Part shown: positions 1-6,211 of the stretch, piece after piece
Layout: the number at the start of each line of letters is the position of its first letter
Position numbering within the stretch: the first letter of the stretch is position 1
Origin: Deltaproteobacteria bacterium
Lineage (GTDB): Bacteria > Desulfobacterota > Binatia > UBA9968
Assembly: GCA_020027655.1 (NCBI GenBank)
Contig: JAHKKJ010000206.1
Coordinates: 1-6,590 of the forward strand
Direction of reading: 5' to 3'
DNA length: 6,590 nucleotides
Translations under genes and position numbers: made by a program
The notes under the pieces: model-generated
Told to the model about the DNA's origin: nothing
What the model saw: only the letters and a program-made list of their open reading frames with translations
The model's database searches: none

Positions 1-81
1 CTTTTCTGGCTGGTCGAGATCGTGCAAAGAAAAATCGCTCCCTGGAGCGCTGAAGTTCGTCAGGTCGAAGGTTCTTTCTGA
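1..81 (+). CDS. ABC transporter permease, C-terminal end only (partial)
   Basis: The first frame is open from base 1 to a TGA at 79-81 and encodes 26 residues that begin LFWLVEIVQRKIAPW. A hydrophobic stretch followed by a basic segment ending in Pro-Trp is how many permeases of the NitT/TauT/SsuC type finish (last transmembrane helix, then a short cytoplasmic tail). The stop lies 20 bases before the ATG of a solute-binding protein of the same transporter class, with an ATPase after that, which supports the reading. The rest of the gene is outside the window, so the EAA loop that would confirm a permease cannot be seen. This is an inference from a short tail plus context. Confidence 0.6.
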   Translation, partial: LFWLVEIVQRKIAPWSAEVRQVEGSF

Positions 82-101
82 AAATATTTCGGAGGGTAAT
101 C

Positions 102-1127
102 ATGGAATTGCTCAAAAAGGATTTTCCCCCCCGGGCTCGCGCGGTACTTGCAGCCGTCGTCATCGCGCTGATTGCTTTGACATACGTTGGCTCATCCGGC
201 GCTGCCGAGCCCAAATCTGGAACGATACGTCTCGATTTCATCATCGGCGGAAAGCATGCGCCCTGGTTTGTGGCCCTAGAAAAAGGCTTTTACGCAAAAA
301 GAGGCTTGACGGCGACGATTCAGGCGGGCAGTGGGTCTGCGGATACCGTGCGGGCCATCGCCGCGGGAGGCGCCGACTTCGGATTCGCCGACATGTCCAC
401 CGCGATTGTTGCTCGATCGCGCGGAACGCCAGTACAGACAGTGGCACAGTTCGGATATGTTCCCGCGACCATCATGTGGCGCGAGGATACGGCGATCAAA
501 AAGCTGAAAGATCTGGAAGGCAAGTCTTGGGCGATCAGTCCAGGGCAGGCTCAGTGGTACTTGATGCCGGCCTACTGCCGGATCAACAAGATCGATTTCA
601 AATCCATCAAGATCCAAGAAACCGCGGCGCCGATTCAACCTGCGGCGCTCGTGGCAAAGAGGACTGACTTTATTGTCATGTACCGCGCGTCGAATGATGA
701 GGTGGCGGAGTTGGCCGCAACCAAACAAGGAATGAAGCTGAATAGGATCTTCATGAAAGACACGGGGCTCGATATTTACGGCACCGGCTTGATTGTGAAA
801 GATGAGGACCTCAAGCTGCGACCGCAGTTGGTCCAGGCCTATGTTGAAGGGACGATGGAGGGACTGCGCTATACGCGAGACCATCAGGAAGAAGCCCTAC
901 AGATCTTGCTCAAACACAAACCTGAACTGGACTTGGCTTTGACGACCCTGCAGCTCAAAAACGCGCTGTACGAGGTGTTCATTCCGCCGGAGTCCGTGCA
1001 GTCGGGCCTGGGCTTCATGAAACCAGATATCATGGATAAAACGGTCCGTATTACGAATGAGTATTTCGATGTGGGGCGAAAGGTGACGGCGACGGAGGTT
1101 TTCACCAACCGATTCATCAAACAGTAA
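102..1127 (+). CDS. ABC transporter substrate-binding protein, NMT1/THI5-SsuA-like
   Basis: Periplasmic solute-binding protein of 341 residues for a NitT/TauT-class importer. The N-terminus has basic residues (K5, K6, R11, R13), a hydrophobic core at about 14-30 and a likely signal peptidase I site near GAA/E (35/36). There is no lipobox Cys, so it should be a free periplasmic protein. The family pattern is clear: PWFVALEKGFYAKRGL at 54-69, then GSGSADTVRAIAAGGADFGFAD at about 76-97 (ligand-cleft region of lobe 1), and KLKDLEGKSWAIS at about 134-146 entering lobe 2. The length is normal. The start is well placed behind GGAGGG (91-96). The gene sits between a permease tail and an ATPase, so it is the binding subunit of that importer. 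Relatives bind sulfonates, taurine, nitrate, or thiamine pyrimidine precursors. The ligand cannot be assigned from sequence. Confidence 0.9.
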   Translation: MELLKKDFPPRARAVLAAVVIALIALTYVGSSGAAEPKSGTIRLDFIIGGKHAPWFVALEKGFYAKRGLTATIQAGSGSADTVRAIAAGGADFGFADMSTAIVARSRGTPVQTVAQFGYVPATIMWREDTAIKKLKDLEGKSWAISPGQAQWYLMPAYCRINKIDFKSIKIQETAAPIQPAALVAKRTDFIVMYRASNDEVAELAATKQGMKLNRIFMKDTGLDIYGTGLIVKDEDLKLRPQLVQAYVEGTMEGLRYTRDHQEEALQILLKHKPELDLALTTLQLKNALYEVFIPPESVQSGLGFMKPDIMDKTVRITNEYFDVGRKVTATEVFTNRFIKQ

Positions 1128-1153
1128 CCACAGGAGAGTTCCGAGATCTCGAC

Positions 1154-1945
1154 GTGCCGCTCATCGCCCTTCAAAACGTTTCGAGAGTTTTTACGAGTGG
1201 CGCGAAGACCGTTTATGCCCTCGAAAATGTTTCATTTGATATTCAAGCAGGAGATTTTGTCTCCCTGGTGGGCCCCAGCGGTTGCGGCAAAAGTACGCTG
1301 CTCAAGATCGTTTCAGGGTTGCTTCCCGCTTCCTCCGGAAGCGTTGCCGTGAGTGACAAAACGGTTGATGAGCCCCTTGAAAATGTCGGCATGGTATTTC
1401 AATCTCCGGTGCTCTTAAAGTGGCGGCCGGTGTTGGGCAATGTGCTCTTGCCGGTGGAATTCGCGAAACTGGACCTGGTCAGCCACACGGAACGGGCTCG
1501 CGCGTTGCTCAAGCTGGTCGGCTTGGAAGGCTTCGAAGAGATGTATCCCCATCAGCTTTCCGGTGGCATGCAGCAGCGAGTCTCCCTTTGCCGCGCTTTG
1601 GTCATGGACCCACAGCTGCTGCTCATGGACGAGCCCTTCGGAGCGCTCGACGCCATGACGCGCGACGAGTTGGACATCGAGTTACTGCGCATCTGGCACG
1701 ATAGAAAGAAGACTGTCCTCTTCGTCACACACAGCATTCAGGAAGCGGTGTTTCTCTCGGACCACGTGATCGTAATGTCCGCCCGACCGGGCAGGCTCTT
1801 GGAGCAGATCTCGATCCAATTGCCACGGCCGAGAACTATGGAGATGATGAGTACAAGCCAATTTGGCGAATACACTCTGAAGATACGCGCCCTGCTTCAG
1901 GGTGTTGACGGTATTCCCGCTGCTATCCCGGGGTCCACCGCATGA
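1154..1945 (+). CDS. ABC transporter ATP-binding protein (NitT/TauT/SsuB type)
   Basis: Cytoplasmic ATPase of 263 residues that drives the importer. All nucleotide-binding elements are intact: Walker A GPSGCGKST at 40-48, Q-loop Gln83 in VFQ, signature LSGGMQQ at 135-141, Walker B LLLMDEP at 155-161, D-loop GALD at 163-166, and switch His193 in FVTH. The segment SPVLLKWRPVLGNVLLP after the Q-loop is typical of the TauB/SsuB/NrtD subgroup. The start is GTG. The nearest purine-rich ribosome site (GGAG at 1133-1136) is 17 bases away, unusually far, but no in-frame ATG or TTG lies between it and the GTG, and the protein begins where family members normally begin. It is 26 bases after the binding-protein gene and is presumably in the same operon. 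No regulatory C-terminal domain is present. Confidence 0.93.
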   Translation: MPLIALQNVSRVFTSGAKTVYALENVSFDIQAGDFVSLVGPSGCGKSTLLKIVSGLLPASSGSVAVSDKTVDEPLENVGMVFQSPVLLKWRPVLGNVLLPVEFAKLDLVSHTERARALLKLVGLEGFEEMYPHQLSGGMQQRVSLCRALVMDPQLLLMDEPFGALDAMTRDELDIELLRIWHDRKKTVLFVTHSIQEAVFLSDHVIVMSARPGRLLEQISIQLPRPRTMEMMSTSQFGEYTLKIRALLQGVDGIPAAIPGSTA

Positions 1946-1964
1946 ATTTGTTTCGTTCATAGGC

Positions 1965-1970
1965 TATACT
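1965..1970 (+). promoter_or_regulatory. Possible -10 box upstream of purM
   Basis: TATACT lies in the 79-base gap between the ATPase gene and purM and matches the sigma-70 -10 consensus at five of six positions. At 16 to 18 bases upstream there is only a poor -35 (around 1941-1948, over the ATPase stop codon), and no TGn extension precedes the box. A start of transcription near 1977 would give a leader of about 48 bases. I see no terminator hairpin in the gap, so purM may also be reached by read-through from the ABC operon. Confidence 0.4.
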
Positions 1971-2024
1971 ACTTGCAATTTCGATCTCCATTCAGCTAAC
2001 ACTCACAAGCATTTCACCTTTTGA

Positions 2025-3068
2025 ATGGCACCATCCGGAAACATGACTTACGCCAAAGCAGGCGTCAGTATCGACGCAGGGGATGAACTGGTGCGCCGCA
2101 TCGGTCGCATCGCGTCGAGAACCAAGAGATCGGGAGTGCTCGCGGGTGTCGGAGGATTCAGCGCGCTCTTCGATCTAAAGGGCCCAGGCTATCGCCACCC
2201 GGTGCTGGTTTCTTCCACGGATGGCGTCGGGACCAAGCTCAAAGTGGCGGTCATGATGAAGAAACACGATACCGTCGGCATTGATCTTGTGGCCATGGGC
2301 GTGAATGATATCATCACTCAGGGCGCCGAGCCGCTTTTCTTCTTGGATTACTTAGTCTGCGGCAAGCTTGACGTCGATGTCGCCGAGATGGTTGTGAGGG
2401 GTATTGCCGCAGGCTGTCGTCAGGCGGGTTGTGTATTGATCGGGGGCGAGACCGCTGAGCATCCCGGTGATTTTTCCAACGGTGAATATGATCTGGCTGG
2501 CTTCGTCGTCGGAGTCATCGAAAGGAAAAGAGTTCTCAATCCCGAGTCCATTGTCCCCGGAGATGTTCTGATCGGGCTTCCGTCCAGCGGTCTTCATAGT
2601 AACGGTTACTCGTTGGCGAGAAAGGTCTTGCTTGAGGTAGGTGGGCTGAAACTCCGTCAACAGGTGCCGGAGCTGGGGAGGAGTTTGGGCGAGGAGTTAT
2701 TGGAGCCGACGCGGATCTACGCGAAGATTGTTCGTGGTCTGTTCGCAAAATATCCGATCAAAGGCGCAGCCCATATCACGGGCGGAGGTATTCCGGGCAA
2801 TCTGCCGAGAATTTTGCCTGAAGGACGGCGCGCCTGGATCAACCGGGTAAGTTGGCCGGTTCCGGCGGTGTTCGATTTGATCCAAAAAATCGGACGCGTT
2901 TCACAAGATGAGATGGATCGGACCTTCAATAACGGCCTGGGCATGATCCTGGTTGTCGGCAAGCAGCATGTGGACGGCGTTACCTCGCTGCTCAAGAAAA
3001 TGCGCGAGCGGCACTTTATGATTGGCGAGATCAAAAAAGGCAGGCGAGGGGTTACTTTTGTTTCCTAA
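2025..3068 (+). CDS. purM: Phosphoribosylformylglycinamidine cyclo-ligase (AIR synthetase)
   Basis: Catalyses the ATP-dependent closure of FGAM to aminoimidazole ribotide, step five of de novo purine synthesis, in the cytoplasm (EC 6.3.3.1). At 347 residues it has the usual length. Conserved blocks appear in order: YAKAGVSIDAGDELV at 9-23, STDGVGTKLKVA at 64-75, DLVAMGVNDI at 87-96, GGETAEHPG at 140-148, LPSSGLHSNGYSLAR at 185-199, HITGGGIPGNLPRILP at 250-265 and FNNGLGM at 301-307. The first ATG (2025) has no clear ribosome site. An in-frame ATG at 2043, giving MTYAKAGVSIDAG, follows a GGAA and fits the usual PurM N-terminus equally well, so the true start may be six codons later. It is followed at 10 bases by purN. 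Confidence 0.97.
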   Translation: MAPSGNMTYAKAGVSIDAGDELVRRIGRIASRTKRSGVLAGVGGFSALFDLKGPGYRHPVLVSSTDGVGTKLKVAVMMKKHDTVGIDLVAMGVNDIITQGAEPLFFLDYLVCGKLDVDVAEMVVRGIAAGCRQAGCVLIGGETAEHPGDFSNGEYDLAGFVVGVIERKRVLNPESIVPGDVLIGLPSSGLHSNGYSLARKVLLEVGGLKLRQQVPELGRSLGEELLEPTRIYAKIVRGLFAKYPIKGAAHITGGGIPGNLPRILPEGRRAWINRVSWPVPAVFDLIQKIGRVSQDEMDRTFNNGLGMILVVGKQHVDGVTSLLKKMRERHFMIGEIKKGRRGVTFVS

Positions 3069-3072
3069 GGGA
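3067..3072 (+). promoter_or_regulatory. Ribosome binding site that fixes the purN start
   Basis: AAGGGA overlaps the end of the purM stop codon and is 6 bases from the ATG at 3079. This favours 3079 over an earlier in-frame ATG at 3022 inside purM, whose extra residues (MARSKKAGEG...) do not resemble a PurN N-terminus. Confidence 0.75.
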
Positions 3073-3078
3073 CAACCC

Positions 3079-3741
3079 ATGCGACGCCCAGTTCCCATCG
3101 GCGTGTTGATTTCCGGCAGCGGTACTAATCTTCAATCCATCATCGATGCCATCGAGGCGAAACAACTGGAGGCGAAAATCCAGGTCGTGCTCAGCAATCG
3201 CGCCGACGCCTACGGCCTTGTGCGGGCTAAAAAACACGGGATTCCCGTCGAGGTCCTGGATCACAAAAGGTTCGCTAGTCGAGAGGCCTTTGATCAGGCG
3301 GTGGTCGATATTTTGCGAGCGCGTGAGGTGGAACTGGTTGTGCTTGCCGGGTTTATGCGGCTCCTGTCCCCCGTATTCGTGGGCGCTTATTCCAACCGCA
3401 TTATGAACATTCACCCGGCATTGCTTCCGGCATTTCCCGGACTCCATGTGCAGAAAAAAGCCGTGGAGCACGGCGTGCGCTTCTCCGGCTGCACGGTTCA
3501 CTTTGTCAACGAAGAGTGCGACGAGGGGCCGATCATCATTCAAGCCGTGGTTCCGGTGTTTCCCGAGGACACGGAGGAGTCTCTCGCCGCCCGTATCCTG
3601 GAGCAAGAGCACCGCATCTATCCCTGCGCGATCCAACTTTATAGCGAAAGCCGATTGCGCATCGAAGGACGCAAGGTCTTTGTCGATGGCCTCGCCAAGG
3701 AAGAAAATCAGGTGCTTGTCCAGCCGCCCTTAAAAAGATGA
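3079..3741 (+). CDS. purN: Phosphoribosylglycinamide formyltransferase (GART, PurN type)
   Basis: Transfers a formyl group from 10-formyl-tetrahydrofolate to GAR, giving FGAR (step three of purine synthesis, EC 2.1.2.2). The 220-residue product from the ATG at 3079 has the full PurN fold: phosphate-loop ISGSGTNLQSII at 11-22, SNRADAYGL at 39-47, VVLAGFMRLLSP at 87-98, and the catalytic triad known from E. coli PurN as Asn110 and His112 (in MNIHPALLP) and Asp148 (in EECDEGPII). PGLH at 120-123 and the C-terminal EQEHRIYPCAI at 175-185 are also family signatures. It is about the length of the E. coli enzyme with a slightly longer tail. It sits directly behind purM, the common purM-purN arrangement, and its stop codon overlaps the start of the next gene. 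Confidence 0.97.
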   Translation: MRRPVPIGVLISGSGTNLQSIIDAIEAKQLEAKIQVVLSNRADAYGLVRAKKHGIPVEVLDHKRFASREAFDQAVVDILRAREVELVVLAGFMRLLSPVFVGAYSNRIMNIHPALLPAFPGLHVQKKAVEHGVRFSGCTVHFVNEECDEGPIIIQAVVPVFPEDTEESLAARILEQEHRIYPCAIQLYSESRLRIEGRKVFVDGLAKEENQVLVQPPLKR

Positions 3742-4715
3742 AAAAAACTAAGCCGGTGCTTATTTTGCTGATGAAGATCCTGGTCAGCGCGGGGCTTTTG
3801 GCCTTTTTCTTCACGCGCATTCATTTCGAGCGCTTTTTGCATACCCTTGCCGCGGCGGATTTTAGCTACGTTGCCATAGGGTTAATCGTATATCTCGCCA
3901 CGCAGTTGCTCAGCTCGCTGAGATGGGCGATTCTTGCTCGCCCGTTGGGCTTTGATACTCGCTATAAGGATTTCAGTCTCTACTATCTCATCGGGATGTT
4001 TTTCAATCTCTTCGCGCCCAGTACCGTAGGAGGCGACGTCACGCGGGTTTACTATCTCGCTCGGGATGGAGACAAGAGTCCGGGGAAAGGTTGGGCCGTC
4101 TCCACAATTCCGGCAGCCGTGTCGGTATTCATGGATCGTGCCGTCGGGATGGCCGTTTTGGTCTGGCTCGGCGCTGCCGGGCTTGCGTTATTCCCTTACT
4201 ACGCCGTGCCATCGGCAATACGTTCTCTGACCTTCGCTCTCTCCTTGGCTCTGATTGCCGGGGGTTTGCTGGTTCCTTTGCTTCGCCGCATTCTCCCAGA
4301 CGACGGCCATCCGATCGTTGTCAAATTAAGACTCGCGATGAGAGCCTATCGCGACCATTGGGGAGTTCTCCCTCAGGCGATACTTCTTTCCTTTGTCCTT
4401 CACCTGGTTCAGGCTTGGATTCACCTCTTGATGGGTAAAGCTCTCCAAATCAATGTTCCCTTTTCTTTTTGTATCATCCTGTACCCGCTGGTCGGGACCT
4501 TCGCCGCACTCCCTGTCAGTCTTAACGGTATCGGACTGCGCGAAGGGGGATATCTTTTCTTGCTGGGTCTCATTGGGATCAACTCCGAGAAAGGTATCGC
4601 CTTCGGGTTGCTGGTGTTCCTGATTGTGGCGGTGGATAGCTTGATCGGTGGAGCGCTGTTTCTAATGAAGAAGAGTCCTAAGCCGGCCGATGATGCTTTG
4701 GCGAAGTCAATTTAG
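3738..4715 (+). CDS. Flippase-like integral membrane protein (LPG synthase TM-region family, UPF0104)
   Basis: Polytopic inner-membrane protein of 325 residues. Hydrophobic segments are visible at about 7-26, 42-62, 82-96, 126-152, 163-183, 213-233, 243-262, 268-281 and 287-310. The family marks are SSLRWAIL at 59-66, FNLFAPSTVGGDVTRVYYL at 89-107 (Gly-Gly-Asp-x-x-Arg) and LPVSLNGIGLREGGYLFLL at 258-276. These match the membrane half of MprF-type proteins (lysylphosphatidylglycerol synthase TM region). The soluble aminoacyl-transferase domain of MprF is absent, so this is a stand-alone flippase-like protein, and its lipid or other substrate is unknown. Its ATG overlaps the purN TGA in an ATGA, with only AAAAAG upstream, which suggests translational coupling to purN. 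The link to purine synthesis is positional only. Confidence 0.85.
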   Translation: MKKTKPVLILLMKILVSAGLLAFFFTRIHFERFLHTLAAADFSYVAIGLIVYLATQLLSSLRWAILARPLGFDTRYKDFSLYYLIGMFFNLFAPSTVGGDVTRVYYLARDGDKSPGKGWAVSTIPAAVSVFMDRAVGMAVLVWLGAAGLALFPYYAVPSAIRSLTFALSLALIAGGLLVPLLRRILPDDGHPIVVKLRLAMRAYRDHWGVLPQAILLSFVLHLVQAWIHLLMGKALQINVPFSFCIILYPLVGTFAALPVSLNGIGLREGGYLFLLGLIGINSEKGIAFGLLVFLIVAVDSLIGGALFLMKKSPKPADDALAKSI

Positions 4716-6064
4716 CTCAGGTAACCGCGGAATAGAGTGGCGAGACCTAAAAACGAAAGGAAACCGAAGGCATCCGTGAGACCGGTTACGATAATACCGG
4801 CTCCCATGGCCGGATCGAACTTTAGGGCCTTTAAAACCAGGGGAATGACTGCGCCAGAAAAACCTGCCACCAAGCCGAGATTGAGAATCATTGCGCTCGC
4901 AAGAACCAATCCGAGGTAAGGATTGCCTTTCCAGAGAAAGGCGGCTACAGCGATCACGCCACCGGCGGCAAGGGCGATACAGATATTGACCAAGACTTGT
5001 TTAACGACGGCCTTCCAGGCAGAAGAAAATTCGAGTTCACCCAGTGCAATGGCGCGAATAATGACCGTGGCCGTCTGAGTGGCGCCGTTCCCGCCGACGC
5101 CTGCGATGACGGGCATGAAAGTGACCAGAGCGATGATCTCGTGCAGGGTACCTTCGAATAAGCCTACCACGGAGGCCGCCAAAGTTGCTGTCATCAAATT
5201 CAAAATGGTCCATGGCAGCCGCATTTTTACCGAGCGAGAGACCGGCGTGAAGACACGATCCTCCTCCGCCAACCCCGCCATCTTGTACATGTCTTCGGTG
5301 GCTTCTTTGTCGATAATGTCGATGACGTCGTCAACCGTAATAATCCCCTCCAATCGTCCTGATTCATCGACAATGGGCAAGGCAAGCAACTCGTATTTTG
5401 ACACCAAGCGGGCCGCTTCTTCCTGGTCCATCATGACGTTGGCTTTGATAGGATCGGCGATCATCATGTCGCCCAGAGAGCGATTCGGCGGCGCCACCAC
5501 TAAATTCCGCAAGGGGACGACGCCCACCAGCTTGCCGGCCTCGTCGACCACGTAGAGATAGAAGAACGTTTCCAATTCTCCGCGCTCGCGGATCTTATCA
5601 ATGGCGCCCTGGGCAGTTGTGCTTGGGAGGAAGGTCATGAAATCCGTCGTCATGATGCGCCCGACGCTTCCTTCCGGATAACTAATCAACTCCCGGACTT
5701 CAGCGCGTCTCTCCGGGTCTAAGAGTGCGATAATTCGTTCGCGCCGCTCCTCGGGAAGGCTGTCGATGAAAGTCACGGCGTCGTCCGGGTCGGCCCGGAC
5801 GATCATTCGGCTCAGCTTGTCATCGTCGATCAGCGCCAGGATGTCGGGCAGCAGTTCAGGAGGGAGCTCTTTCAGCGCTTTATCGGCGCGCCGCGCCGAG
5901 AAGAGGATATCGAAAAGTTGCCTGACCTCCGGTGGCTCTAGGCCTTTGAACAACAGGGCGATATCAGCGGGATGGCGCTGGCCAATAAATCTCAGCACAC
6001 GGTCCGGCGTGGCGGTGCGGAGCATCTCCCGTACGGTGTTATGATCGATGGGGGCGGGTTTCAT
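4712..6064 (-). CDS. mgtE: Magnesium transporter MgtE
   Basis: Mg2+ channel/transporter of the inner membrane, 450 residues from the ATG at 6064, the normal MgtE length. Residues 1-125 form the helical N domain (IGQRHPADIALLFKGL at 27-42). A CBS pair follows at about 130-250, opening with SVGRIMTTDFM at 133-143 and ending in VDDVIDIIDKEATEDMYK at about 244-261, the acidic Mg2+-sensing and plug-helix region. Five membrane helices occupy about 284-447, with MPVIAGVGGNGATQ at 317-330 and TGLTDAFGFLSFLG at 427-440. Asp431 corresponds to the pore Asp of characterised MgtE. An in-frame TTG at 6079 behind GAAGGA (6095-6090) would add five residues. Its end overlaps the membrane protein gene on the other strand by 4 bases. 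I see no M-box-sized leader: only about 130 bases separate it from the next gene. Confidence 0.96.
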   Translation of the reverse strand: MKPAPIDHNTVREMLRTATPDRVLRFIGQRHPADIALLFKGLEPPEVRQLFDILFSARRADKALKELPPELLPDILALIDDDKLSRMIVRADPDDAVTFIDSLPEERRERIIALLDPERRAEVRELISYPEGSVGRIMTTDFMTFLPSTTAQGAIDKIRERGELETFFYLYVVDEAGKLVGVVPLRNLVVAPPNRSLGDMMIADPIKANVMMDQEEAARLVSKYELLALPIVDESGRLEGIITVDDVIDIIDKEATEDMYKMAGLAEEDRVFTPVSRSVKMRLPWTILNLMTATLAASVVGLFEGTLHEIIALVTFMPVIAGVGGNGATQTATVIIRAIALGELEFSSAWKAVVKQVLVNICIALAAGGVIAVAAFLWKGNPYLGLVLASAMILNLGLVAGFSGAVIPLVLKALKFDPAMGAGIIVTGLTDAFGFLSFLGLATLFRGYLS

Positions 6065-6102
6065 GCGGTTTCTCGGCAATCAAACTGGTTCCTTCATAAC
6101 CA

Positions 6103-6130
6103 TTGGTATGCGGATTTGCAAATTTATAAT
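6103..6130 (+). promoter_or_regulatory. Likely sigma-70 promoter of the HtrA-type gene
   Basis: TTGGTA (6103-6108) and a perfect TATAAT (6125-6130) are separated by 16 bases. Transcription would start near 6137 and give a leader of about 75 bases to the ATG at 6212. On the opposite strand the same AT-rich core reads TATAAA (6128-6123) but has only a weak -35 (TTTTAA-like), so mgtE may use an overlapping divergent promoter. This is pattern matching only. Confidence 0.5.
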
Positions 6131-6167
6131 CACTATTTGCCCGCTTAAAAGCACGGTAGAAATTTGC
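6114..6167. repeat. ATTTGC motif copies around the divergent promoter (possible operator)
   Basis: ATTTGC occurs at 6114-6119, 6135-6140 and 6162-6167. The inverse GCAAAT occurs at 6118-6123, making ATTTGCAAAT (6114-6123) a perfect 10-base palindrome. GCAAAT (6118-6123) and ATTTGC (6135-6140) also form an inverted pair flanking the TATAAT box with an 11-base spacer. The arrangement resembles binding sites for a regulator acting on the promoter, but AT-rich promoter DNA can produce such words by chance and no regulator gene is present in the window. Confidence 0.3.
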
Positions 6168-6195
6168 TATCTTGCCCTAGCGCGGAAGCCCAGTG

Positions 6196-6201
6196 AAGGA
6201 G
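6196..6201 (+). promoter_or_regulatory. Ribosome binding site of the HtrA-type gene
   Basis: AAGGAG is 10 bases from the ATG at 6212 and selects that start over a GTG at 6193, which is in a different frame and gives an unrelated protein. The intact site and signal peptide show that the gene's 5' end was built for expression even though the frame is later interrupted. Confidence 0.7.
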
Positions 6202-6211
6202 AAGAAAGCGG

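Noticed and set aside
126..132. Run of seven C near the start of the binding-protein gene as a possible slippage or phase-variation tract
   Set aside because: The frame reads cleanly through it into a correct signal peptide and mature protein; seven bases alone is weak evidence for phase variation.
276..884. 202-residue open frame on the minus strand opposite the binding-protein gene
   Set aside because: It is antisense to a well-supported gene, has no recognisable domain, and its composition (many Arg, His, Pro) is that of a shadow frame.
3022..3078. Earlier in-frame ATG for purN within purM
   Set aside because: The added 19 residues do not resemble a PurN N-terminus, and the ATG at 3079 has a well-spaced AAGGGA.
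3052..3636. 194-residue minus-strand open frame opposite purN
   Set aside because: It is fully antisense to a clear PurN with intact catalytic residues and resembles no family I know.
5079..5555. 158-residue plus-strand open frame opposite mgtE
   Set aside because: It is a Ser/Thr-rich shadow of the MgtE coding sequence with no domain pattern.
6080..6211. Possible Mg2+-sensing M-box riboswitch upstream of mgtE
   Set aside because: The space to the divergent gene is too short for an M-box leader, and no suitable conserved structure or terminator stem is visible.
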